NCBI RefSeq assembly: GCF_900129635.1
Contig: NZ_FSRB01000003.1
Coordinates: 496,001-560,000 of the forward strand
Direction: 5' to 3'
DNA length: 64,000 nt
Source: Singulisphaera sp. GP187
Lineage (GTDB): Bacteria > Planctomycetota > Planctomycetia > Isosphaerales > Isosphaeraceae
This document shows positions 51,707 to 60,042 of the stretch, piece by piece; positions within the stretch are counted from its first letter, which is position 1; each line of letters starts with the position of its first letter. A model generated the notes under the pieces. It was not told the DNA's origin. It was given only the letters and a program-made list of their open reading frames with translations, and ran no database searches. The position numbers and the translations under genes are program-made.

Positions 51707-52822
51707 ATGAATCGAGAAATTGGGCGGTGGCGGGCGCTGGCCAACGCCGGGTTCGCCCTGGCGATTCTGGCCCTGGCCGGGTTCGGGATGGCCCAGGTGG
51801 CGAGTCGGCAATGGCGCACCCAGAAGACGTTCCGGGTGCATGTCGACTTCGCGTCGATCGGCGGACTCGGCGTGGGCCAACGGGTTCGGATCCAGGGGAT
51901 CGACGCCGGAGTTGTGGAAGCCGCCGAGCCACCGCGAGCGCCGGGCCAACCGGTCCATCTCGTGTTACGGATCGACGAACGGCTCCGGCCTCTCGTCAGG
52001 GCCGACGCCGTCGCGCGGATTGTGACCGAGGGTGTGGTCGGTTCCAAGGTCATCGAGATCGCGCCGGGCCGGCCCGAGGCGCCGCCCCTCCCCGCGACCG
52101 GCCTGATTGCCGCCGAGCGGCCGCTCGAGATGAATGACCTGCTCCAAGAGGCGCGGAAGTCGCTCGCCCGGGTGGATGCGGTGGCCGCGGCCGCCGAGCA
52201 AGGCTTGGGCGAGATCAACCTCATCGCCGCCACGATTCGCAAGGGGGAGGGGAGTCTCGGCAAGTTCGTTCAGGACGAGGAAGCCTACCAGAAGCTCCTC
52301 GCGCTCTCCTCTCGGGGCGAACGGACTCTGCACGACGTCGACGAGAACCTGGCAGCGATGAAACGCACCTGGCCGCTCTCCCGCTACTTCAACGATCGCT
52401 CGTTTTTCGACCGGGACCGCGTCCTCTACCATCCCGGGGCGGAGCGCGATAGTCGGGTCATCCTGGAATCGGACCTGTTCGAACCCGGCCGGGCCGTCCT
52501 GACCACTCAGGGGCGCGGCAGGCTCGACGGGATCGCGGCCTGGTTCAAGTCGGTCCGCCGCCCGTCGTCGGAAGTCGTCATCGCCGCCTTCACCGACCGT
52601 GATCGCGATCAGGAATTGGCCCAGATCCTTACCCAGGAACAGGCCGATGCCGTCCGCAAATACCTCGTCGAGAAACACGCGATCCAGTCCACCGGTTGGT
52701 TCGGCAGCCGCAAGGTGGCCGCAGTCGGCTTCGGTGGCCAAGTCCCGAGCCCACTCGCCGCGGTCGCCGGCGACCAACCTCCGCGGCGGATCGAGATCAT
52801 CCTCTTCACTCCGCAGACCTGA
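51707..52822 (+). CDS. MCE-domain (MlaD-like) protein fused to an OmpA-like domain
   Basis: A 371-residue protein with an N-terminal membrane helix (ANAGFALAILALAGFG), then an MCE domain near residues 40-118 (VHVDFASIGGLGVGQRVRIQGIDAGVVE) and a helical linker. The C-terminal part (RAVLTTQGRGRLDGIAAWFKS to RRIEIILF) fits an OmpA-like peptidoglycan-binding fold. MCE proteins carry lipids between membranes; the OmpA end could tether it to the wall. It is probably co-transcribed with the mlaE-type gene just upstream. The substrate-specific ATPase is not seen. Confidence 0.82.
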   Translation: MNREIGRWRALANAGFALAILALAGFGMAQVASRQWRTQKTFRVHVDFASIGGLGVGQRVRIQGIDAGVVEAAEPPRAPGQPVHLVLRIDERLRPLVRADAVARIVTEGVVGSKVIEIAPGRPEAPPLPATGLIAAERPLEMNDLLQEARKSLARVDAVAAAAEQGLGEINLIAATIRKGEGSLGKFVQDEEAYQKLLALSSRGERTLHDVDENLAAMKRTWPLSRYFNDRSFFDRDRVLYHPGAERDSRVILESDLFEPGRAVLTTQGRGRLDGIAAWFKSVRRPSSEVVIAAFTDRDRDQELAQILTQEQADAVRKYLVEKHAIQSTGWFGSRKVAAVGFGGQVPSPLAAVAGDQPPRRIEIILFTPQT

Positions 52823-52984
52823 AAACCGGCCGATCTTGCCACGAGCCGACGGTTGCAAGTCGGCAAGGGTCGCCGTAAGCTCGAGCCACCTGACAACTGT
52901 CAATGGGCGTTCGCACATCTTCGACACGATCGACTCGCGCGACGTTTTGCGTGGAGTCGTCGGGTCTTCACAACGGAGGTTCTC

Positions 52985-53935
52985 ATGGTTCGTCGCGCGT
53001 GGCTCCCGGCGCTGATCCTGGTCGTCGGGGTGCTCCCTACCGCACAGGCCCAAGTGAAGCTCGAACACAAATTCATTGAGGGGACGAAATCGGCGTCGAG
53101 GACGACCACGAAGACCCACCAGATCCTGAGCATCATGGGAATGGACCTGGAGACCAACGCCGACGAGTCGGTGCTCACGACGTCCTCCATCGGCAAGCGA
53201 AACGCGGATGGGACCCTGCCGATCGCTCAGAAGATCGTGTCGATCCGGTCCCAGCTCACACTGCCGGGTGGAATCAGCGTGACGTTCGACTCGGCCGATC
53301 CCAACGTGAAGATCGAGAATCCCCAGGTGGCCTTCCTGGGCGATGTCTTCAAGGCCCTCGTCGGCGTCGAATACACGGTCGTGCTCGACGCCAAGGACAA
53401 GGTCAAGTTCGTCGAGGGGACCGAGACGTTTGACGCCAAGCTCGATGGTCTCGACCCCAAAGCCGCGGCAATGCTCCGCGGTCGGCTCGGCGCCGAGAAA
53501 ATCAAGCAAGCGTTCGAACAGGAAATCGGGAATTTACCCACGGTGCTGGCGCGTCAGGGAGAACCCTGGGAGGCGACCTCGACCCTGGACCTCGGCTCCG
53601 ATCAAACCTTGACCTTCCGCAAACGCTACGAATACCTCGGGACGGTCGAGAAGGCGGGAAAGTCGCTCGACAAAATCGGCGTTCGTTCCCTGACCGCGGT
53701 CTATGCGATGGATCCCAAGTCGGCTTCCCCGTTGAAGGCGACCAAGAGCGACCTCACGGTGGAGTCGTCCGACGGGACGATTCTGTTCGACCGCGAGGCC
53801 GGTGAAAAAGTCGAGAGCACGACGGTCACCCGGATCAAAGGGAACCTGACGCTCGAAGCCGGGGGCAAGGAACTCCCCACCACCCTCGACCTGACCCTGG
53901 AATTTTCGGACAAACGCGAACCGACCGAGAAGTGA
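52985..53935 (+). CDS. Exported DUF6263-like protein
   Basis: A 316-residue protein with signal peptide (ALILVVGVLPTAQA). The mature part is beta-rich with repeated VKLEHKFIEG-like strands and TTKTHQILSIMGMDLETNADESV, consistent with DUF6263-type secreted proteins common in planctomycetes. No catalytic motif is seen. GGAGGT four bases before the ATG at 52985 supports the start. Confidence 0.75.
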   Translation: MVRRAWLPALILVVGVLPTAQAQVKLEHKFIEGTKSASRTTTKTHQILSIMGMDLETNADESVLTTSSIGKRNADGTLPIAQKIVSIRSQLTLPGGISVTFDSADPNVKIENPQVAFLGDVFKALVGVEYTVVLDAKDKVKFVEGTETFDAKLDGLDPKAAAMLRGRLGAEKIKQAFEQEIGNLPTVLARQGEPWEATSTLDLGSDQTLTFRKRYEYLGTVEKAGKSLDKIGVRSLTAVYAMDPKSASPLKATKSDLTVESSDGTILFDREAGEKVESTTVTRIKGNLTLEAGGKELPTTLDLTLEFSDKREPTEK

Positions 53936-54128
53936 CCCGAACCGTTCGATCACCGGGGGTCGGGCCCTTCCGCTCCCCTGGTTCACCGCCTGTCGTTCCC
54001 CCTTTCCTCATGAAGGGGGGAACAACCAGATCGGGGAACAGGTTGACGCTCGCTCCCTGGTCGATTAGCTTTGGGGAAGAGGACAAGCCTTTGCGACGAC
54101 GCCCCCGAGCCGAGGAGAGGATACCTCC

Positions 54129-55829
54129 GTGGCCTCCTTGTTCGTCATCCAAGGGGCCGACCAGGGTAAGCGATTCGAACTGAAATCCAAACCCATGGCA
54201 ATGGGGCGAGATCAGTCGAACCCAATCCGGCTCCACGACACCGAGGTTTCCCGACGCCATGCCGAAGTCCGACCCGTCGATGATTCCTACCGGATCATCG
54301 ACCTGGGTTCGGCGAACGGCACGTTCGTCAATGGCCAGCCGATTGACCAGGCCCCGCTCCGATCGGGGGACCGGCTCCAGCTTGGCCAGACCGTTATGCT
54401 TTTCAATGAAGGCGCCGGCGCCGAGCGCGATTTGACCGCGCGGGTCGACGTCCTCAGCCGCACCAGCCCCGACGATCGCTCGGCGATCCTCAAGAGCATC
54501 CCGGCCGGGGAGGGCTCGCGCGTCCTCCAAGCGCCTGACATCACCGGCGGCTGGCTCAAGGACCGTTTGCTCAACCTGTCGGTCATGTACCGCACGACGC
54601 AGGCGATCAGCCACGTCATGGAGATCGACGCCCTCCTGCCGCAGATCCTCGAGCTCGTCTTCGAGTCGATCAGCGCCGATCGAGGGGCGATCCTCCTGAA
54701 GGACGATCAAGGGCTCCTCGTCCCCAAGGCCGTCCGCTGGCGCGGGCCGGCCGAGCCGGATGAGCGGATGACCATCTCCCGGACGATCGTCGACCACGTG
54801 CTCGAGCAAGGGCAGGGGGTCATTACCTCGGACGCCCCCGGCGACAAGCGGTTCGGCCCCGCGCAGTCGATCGTCGACTTTGGGATCCGCGAAGCGATCT
54901 GCGTCCCGGTTCAGGGGCGGCACGCGACCCTCGGCGTCCTTTACGCCGACATCCGCGCGGCCAGCGGCTTCACGCCGATCACGTTCACCCGAGAAGGGGT
55001 GCGCAGTCGGTTCTCCCAGGACCACCTGATGCTCATGGCCGCGATCGGCCACCAGGCCGGTCTGGCGATCGAGAACACGCTCTTCTACAACGACAAGATC
55101 CAGGCCGAGCGGCTCGCCGCGGTCGGCCAGACCATCGCCACGCTCTCACACCACATCAAAAACATCCTGCAAGGGATCCGCGGCGGGAGCTATCTGATCG
55201 ACATGGGCCTGAACGAGAAGGACGATGCCATCGTCCGCCGTGGCTGGACCATCGTCGAAAAGAACCAGGGCAAGATCTACAACATGGTCATGGATATGCT
55301 CTCGTTCTCCAAGGATCGCGAGCCCGCCCTTGAGCCGAACGACCTCAATGAGACCATCACCGACGTCGTCGAGCTGATGCAGTCACGCGCCAAGGAACTC
55401 GGCGTCGAGCTCCAGTGGGAGCCCGGCGCCGACCTCGACCAGGTCTTGTTCGACGCCGACGGAATCCATCGGGCGATCCTCAATATCCTGACCAACGCAA
55501 TCGACGCCTCCGAAGGGGTCACAACCCCCCGCGTCGTAGTCAAAACCGCCTACGACCCCGAGAGCTCGACCGCCCGGATCACCATCTCGGACAACGGGAT
55601 CGGGATCGACGAGGAAGACCTCGCCTCGATCTTCCAGGTCTTCTCCTCGAGCAAAGGCTCGCGCGGGACCGGCCTGGGTCTCCCCGTCTCGCAGAAGATC
55701 ATCCGCGAGCACGGCGGCAAGATCGTCGTCACCTCGAAGGTCGGCCGAGGGTCAACCTTCGTGATCGATCTGCCGATGAAGCGGGGCGATTCCGGCGGCT
55801 CCTCGGAAGGGCCGGTGATGTCGGGGTGA
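54129..55829 (+). CDS. FHA-GAF sensor histidine kinase
   Basis: A 566-residue signalling protein. Residues 20-90 are an FHA domain (MGRDQSNPIRLHDTEVSRRHAEV, then GSANGTFVNG), which binds phospho-Thr. A GAF sensor domain (about 165-320) follows. The kinase core has the phospho-acceptor H341 in LSHHIKN and an ATP-binding part with AILNILTNAIDAS and GTGLGLPVS. There is no membrane helix, so it is cytosolic. FHA input could couple it to the Ser/Thr kinase. Start is GTG after GAGGAGAGG. No response regulator lies beside it. Confidence 0.92.
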   Translation: MASLFVIQGADQGKRFELKSKPMAMGRDQSNPIRLHDTEVSRRHAEVRPVDDSYRIIDLGSANGTFVNGQPIDQAPLRSGDRLQLGQTVMLFNEGAGAERDLTARVDVLSRTSPDDRSAILKSIPAGEGSRVLQAPDITGGWLKDRLLNLSVMYRTTQAISHVMEIDALLPQILELVFESISADRGAILLKDDQGLLVPKAVRWRGPAEPDERMTISRTIVDHVLEQGQGVITSDAPGDKRFGPAQSIVDFGIREAICVPVQGRHATLGVLYADIRAASGFTPITFTREGVRSRFSQDHLMLMAAIGHQAGLAIENTLFYNDKIQAERLAAVGQTIATLSHHIKNILQGIRGGSYLIDMGLNEKDDAIVRRGWTIVEKNQGKIYNMVMDMLSFSKDREPALEPNDLNETITDVVELMQSRAKELGVELQWEPGADLDQVLFDADGIHRAILNILTNAIDASEGVTTPRVVVKTAYDPESSTARITISDNGIGIDEEDLASIFQVFSSSKGSRGTGLGLPVSQKIIREHGGKIVVTSKVGRGSTFVIDLPMKRGDSGGSSEGPVMSG

Positions 55830-55938
55830 GCCGGCGAGCGGAAAATGGCCGCTCCCTGCCACCTTTTGAAAGCAGGGCCGATTCCGTGGTGGGCACGTCC
55901 CACCCAACGAAAAAATCGGCCCCGCCTTCCGTTGAATC

Positions 55939-57501
55939 CTATTGAGGGGGCTCGAATTCCTGGATGCTTTCGGCCTCTTCAAGTTCCTCGACGATTCCCT
56001 TCGGCGAGCTGATGATCAAGAGCCCGTCCTTGACACAATAAGCAAGCCCCACTTGCTTGAGCAGCAACCGAAGCGTCGTCTTGAGTGGCACACCCTCCAG
56101 ATCCAATATTACGGTCGACGTTAACGGCACCTCGGCCTCTTTGAGACCGACCGGGTCGACGTAGATCGGGATCCCGTTGTCGTTCGCGCCCGTGGTCGCG
56201 CTCTTGATGTACTTCAGGACGTCCTCGAGCCGCGTATCGTTGCCGAACGACATCGAGATGGGATCATCGAGCTTCTTCAAAATCATTTTCGTTCGTGGCG
56301 AGGTGTCATTGGCCGCGACTCGGCGGCCCATTTTCGCGATTGTGACTCTTCGCTCTCCATCAGGGATGGCGGGGCCAATCGCACCACCTCCAGCTGAGGC
56401 ATAGGCCTGGACTCCACCTATGCGTCCCCGAGCAATTGCGAACTTGGTGGTCGTTTTCGCCGTCGGACCTCGCGGGCTCGTTTGAGGGGGGGTTATTACG
56501 GGGTCACCGAGCGGGGCGACCGTATCAGATCGGTGCGACGGCCCTTGGGACACCGTCGTCACGGTCTTCGTGGCGTCGCGCGGCCCAGCCACGGTCGAAT
56601 CCTGCTCCTTCCGTTTGCCTTCATCTCCTGACGTCTGGCGGACGAGTCCCCCCGCGCTGGCGGTGAGAAGGCCGGCGACGGCGATTGTTGCAGTGAGCAC
56701 TCTTAGCTTGCTCAGAAACATGGCGTGGCATACTCCTTCCATCAAGTGGGCGACCTGGGCCGGGATCAGGCCGGCGGCCACCCCCTTGACCTTGGCGGCC
56801 GCGAGCGTGCTCGCGGCCCGAACCGTGGATCCGATCAGCGGGACCGGGACCGCCGCCGAGGCATCCCGGGAGAGCGCGGCCGTGAGGACGCCGACCGAAG
56901 GTGCCAGGCCGCGGCGGCTCAGGCGCGAACGCAGGAGGTCGCGGGCCCGTGCGAGTCGCCCCTTGACGGTGCCGACCGGCCAGCAAAGCTGTTCGGCGGC
57001 CTCTTCGTGGGTTCGCCCCTCCAGGTAGCAGAGCACGATCGGTGCGCGATACTTCTCGGGAAGCCGATTCACCTCTTCAGAGAGCCAGGGACTTCGCTCC
57101 TGGGAACTCAGTTCATGCGGGTCGGCCTGATCGTCGACACCCCCGGTTTCGCGGGTCCAACGCTTGGCCGCTTCGGCCCGAGACCGTATGGCCACACGAT
57201 AAGCCACTCCGTAGAGCCAGTTTCCCAAGAGATCGCGATCGCGCAACGAACCGGCCTTCCGGACGAGAACCAGGAACGTCGCCTGGAATGCGTCCTCGAC
57301 GTCGTTCGGGTCCCGAAGCCACTGACGACAGACCCCCAAGACCATCGGCCCATGGCGCGTCACCAGCGCCTCGAACGCGGCCTCATCGTGTTGGAGCACG
57401 AACCGGTCGAGTAACTGGACCTCACTCATTCCCGCGACACTGCCGAGGTGAAAAAGCCGCTCGATCCGCCGGATCGTGGCCCCTAACGGTCTGCTCGCCA
57501 T
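55939..57501 (-). CDS. ECF sigma factor with transmembrane and secretin-like C-terminal extension
   Basis: A 520-residue protein. Sigma region 2 lies at about 35-110 (GPMVLGVCRQWLRDPNDVEDAFQATFLVLVRKA) and region 4 at about 138-190 (YRAPIVLCYLEGRTHEEAAEQLCWPVGTVKGRLARAR). A membrane helix is at about 263-285. The external C-terminal domain (MSFGNDTRLEDVLKYIK, then IDLEGVPLKTTLRLLLKQVGLAY) looks like the secretin/STN-type domain seen on planctomycete sigma proteins. It may link outside signals to transcription within one protein, with no separate anti-sigma factor beside it. The ATG is behind GAGAGGG. Confidence 0.88.
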   Translation of the reverse strand: MASRPLGATIRRIERLFHLGSVAGMSEVQLLDRFVLQHDEAAFEALVTRHGPMVLGVCRQWLRDPNDVEDAFQATFLVLVRKAGSLRDRDLLGNWLYGVAYRVAIRSRAEAAKRWTRETGGVDDQADPHELSSQERSPWLSEEVNRLPEKYRAPIVLCYLEGRTHEEAAEQLCWPVGTVKGRLARARDLLRSRLSRRGLAPSVGVLTAALSRDASAAVPVPLIGSTVRAASTLAAAKVKGVAAGLIPAQVAHLMEGVCHAMFLSKLRVLTATIAVAGLLTASAGGLVRQTSGDEGKRKEQDSTVAGPRDATKTVTTVSQGPSHRSDTVAPLGDPVITPPQTSPRGPTAKTTTKFAIARGRIGGVQAYASAGGGAIGPAIPDGERRVTIAKMGRRVAANDTSPRTKMILKKLDDPISMSFGNDTRLEDVLKYIKSATTGANDNGIPIYVDPVGLKEAEVPLTSTVILDLEGVPLKTTLRLLLKQVGLAYCVKDGLLIISSPKGIVEELEEAESIQEFEPPQ

Positions 57502-57690
57502 GGTTGACCCTCTCGTGAACCGGTCACCCTGGTACTGCCCGCAGGATCTCCAGCCGATACGGAAATCTCAAAAAAAATAATCGTGGGCAAGTGCCCTACG
57601 CACCGCGACCACTCCTCCTGGGCGACCGCGAACGGGCCGAAAGGACGAGGAGCGGATTGGCCCCGGGGCCGACTTCGACCGCGTTCGATC

Positions 57691-58149
57691 CTATTGCCGA
57701 ATGGCGAGCAGACGCATCGCTCGCTCGCGAAGCGTGAGCCACGGAGCATGGAGTTCGAGCGGCCCTTCCCTCGGCTCCTGCTCCAGCGGCTCGGGACGGC
57801 CCGTGTGGTCGACCTGGACGAACTGCATCAGGCCGTCCATCCAAGGGGAAGGGCGGTCGGAAAGCGGCGACCCGTAGACCGCCACGATCACCTGGGCGCG
57901 GGCGCGATGGATCTCCGCCCCGCGGATCTCAACGACCCGGCCGATCGGCACGGGCTCGAAACAACGCACGTCGAGAACCCGTTTCAAGACCAAGTTCGCG
58001 TTCAGACCCGCCGCGCGATAGGCCGCGGAATAGGCGGCCTCCAAAGCCAGCGAGAGCAGGACTCCCGCATAGAGCGTTCCATGGTGGTTGGCATCGCGCG
58101 GCAAGATCAGTCGATGAGTCAAAGTCTCGTCGTCAAGCGAGCGCGCCAT
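57691..58149 (-). CDS. Hotdog-fold acyl-CoA thioesterase-like protein
   Basis: A 152-residue single-hotdog protein. LPRDANHHGTLYAGVLLSLALEAAYSAAYRAAG is the family signature of the YciA/PaaI-type thioesterases, with the Asp/Asn and His in the acyl-binding helix start. The ATG at 58149 (MARSLDDETL) fits the fold better than the frame start at 58233. It likely hydrolyses acyl-CoA; substrate not known. It stands alone. Confidence 0.78.
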   Translation of the reverse strand: MARSLDDETLTHRLILPRDANHHGTLYAGVLLSLALEAAYSAAYRAAGLNANLVLKRVLDVRCFEPVPIGRVVEIRGAEIHRARAQVIVAVYGSPLSDRPSPWMDGLMQFVQVDHTGRPEPLEQEPREGPLELHAPWLTLRERAMRLLAIRQ

Positions 58150-58699
58150 AAGCGGATCGAGCCTGTTACGGGAAAAAGGGCCGAATTGGCGAGGACGGAA
58201 CTGCCGCACTCTGAAAACGTAACGCGCAGGCAACGAGGTCGCAACCGCTCGACCTCACGAGTGAGGCCAACGCGAAAGGATAGCGCCATCTCGTCACCCT
58301 GACAGGGTCAGGACGAAGCCAGGTGAGAACCGTTCCCCCAAACTCGCCAGTCCCTTTCTTTGGGGTTCGTTGCTCACGCGAGTACCGCCTGAGCGGAACC
58401 GCCCCCCATGGTTTCAAACTCATCAACGATCGCAACGACTCTGCAAACGCTAAAGACACCCCATGAAATGCCTAAGAAAACCTCTGTATCCCCTCGACTA
58501 GCCAAACCGCTCGATCCGACCTAAGAATAGAGTGGGGTGACCACTTTATTCCATGACGAGAGCCCAAGAACGACGACCCGATCGATTGCACCGAGGCGGC
58601 CGCCGAGATCGCCACGGATCGGCTGTCGTGTCGGTGAGTGGGACGCCGAGAATGGTGCCAGAGGATCCGTGTGCCCCCCGGCTCGCAGGGAGTCAGCAG
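58150..58699. other. 550-base divergent gap upstream of xerC
   Basis: Expected to hold two divergent promoters. An open frame for xerC extends back to 58553 but is basic and unlike the family. No other gene seen. Confidence 0.4.
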
Positions 58700-59596
58700 A
58701 TGCACCCGAGCGTCGTCCAGTTCCTGGCGCATCTCAAGACGGAACGAAATTCGTCCGAGCACACACTGCGGTGCTACGAGGACGACATGGTCTTGTTCTG
58801 CCAGTTCCTGACGGAAGGTCAGGAGGGCGAGGCGAACCCGATCGACGTCGATGGACGGCGAGTGCGGCGCTACTCGGCCTGGCTCAACGGCCGCGACTAT
58901 GCAGCCAGCACGATCGCCCGCCGCTTGGCCAGCCTGCGTTCCTTCTACCGATTTCAGCGACGGCGCGGGGTGATCACATCCAACCCCACCGAAGCGCTCC
59001 GTAACCCGAAACAGCCGAAGCGACTCCCCCGGCTGCTCCGAGTCGACGAGATCATCGCGTTGCTCGATTCGATCGCCACCGACACGCCGCTCGGGATCCG
59101 CGATCGGAGCATGTTCGAGACGCTCTACGGCGGCGGCCTCCGCGTGGGCGAACTCGTCGGCCTGAACCTGGAGGACCTCGACCTCGAGCAGGAACTCCTC
59201 CGGGTGCGCGGCAAGGGGAAGCGTGAGCGACTTTGCCCGATCGGTCGGATGTCCGCGACCTGGATCACGAACTGGCTCCAGGCCCGACAGCCGAAGTCGG
59301 TCGGCGAACGGGCCGTCTATCTCAACCGTTACGGCGAACGACTGACCACGCGGAGCGTTGGCCGGTTGCTGGAGACCTACCTCGTCGGTCACGGCCTCGA
59401 CCCGTCAGCCAGCCCGCACACGCTTCGCCATAGCTTCGCCACTCATCTGCTCGATCGGGGGGCCGACCTCCGGAGCGTCCAGGAGCTACTCGGCCATCGA
59501 AATCTGACGACGACCCAGATCTACACTCATGTGACCGAAGAGCGAATGCTCAACGTGTTCAAAAGCGCGCATCCACGGGCTCGAGGAGGAAATTGA
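58700..59596 (+). CDS. Tyrosine recombinase XerC/XerD
   Basis: Site-specific recombinase of 298 residues, the standard Xer length. Catalytic residues are complete: R148, a Lys in RGKGKRERL (about 172-174), H240, R243, H266 and the nucleophile Y275 in IYTHVTEE. GGGAG seven bases before the ATG at 58700 decides the start. Likely a dimer-resolution recombinase acting at dif; it is not flanked by phage or integron genes, so a chromosomal Xer is favoured over a mobile integrase. XerC versus XerD is not resolved here. Confidence 0.9.
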   Translation: MHPSVVQFLAHLKTERNSSEHTLRCYEDDMVLFCQFLTEGQEGEANPIDVDGRRVRRYSAWLNGRDYAASTIARRLASLRSFYRFQRRRGVITSNPTEALRNPKQPKRLPRLLRVDEIIALLDSIATDTPLGIRDRSMFETLYGGGLRVGELVGLNLEDLDLEQELLRVRGKGKRERLCPIGRMSATWITNWLQARQPKSVGERAVYLNRYGERLTTRSVGRLLETYLVGHGLDPSASPHTLRHSFATHLLDRGADLRSVQELLGHRNLTTTQIYTHVTEERMLNVFKSAHPRARGGN

Positions 59597-60042
59597 TCGC
59601 GTCCTCCTGGTTTTAGGCCCTTCGCGGTTGCATAACATAGCTCACCTTTTTAAGATTAGCAAAGGACCGAGTGTTCCTTTTTTCCAACCTCAACGGCTTC
59701 GAGAGGACCCGAGAACGCCCGAAGGTCGCTGGGATGGCCCAAAGCCGATGGTTTGCGAACCGGCGTCCAAGTTCGATCGTACCGTCTCCAGAGCGACGCG
59801 GCTTTGTTTGACGACGTTGCATCCATGACTTAATGTTGACTCAGAGCGACGCAGCTTGATGGAAAAATTCGTTCCCGGGAGGGGAACGACAACAGGTAGA
59901 GGGACCGGTAGTCTGCCATCGGCTTCGTCATTCTCGAACGATGGCTGTTCGACCCAACGAAGTCGTTGTACTTCATGATCTCAAGGATGAGGCACCGAGT
60001 TCGTATCCCCGATGCGGGCGCATTTGGCGAGAGAATCACCCA
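59597..60042. other. Intergenic region between xerC and the NtrC-like gene
   Basis: About 450 bases, with a hairpin CGTTCCC/GGGAACG near 59870-59888 and a near repeat of GAGCGACGCRGCTT (about 59791 and 59846). No gene recognised. Confidence 0.4.

Noticed and set aside
58700..59596. Integron or prophage integrase
   Set aside because: The length and catalytic spacing fit a chromosomal Xer protein, and no phage, attC or cassette genes are nearby.
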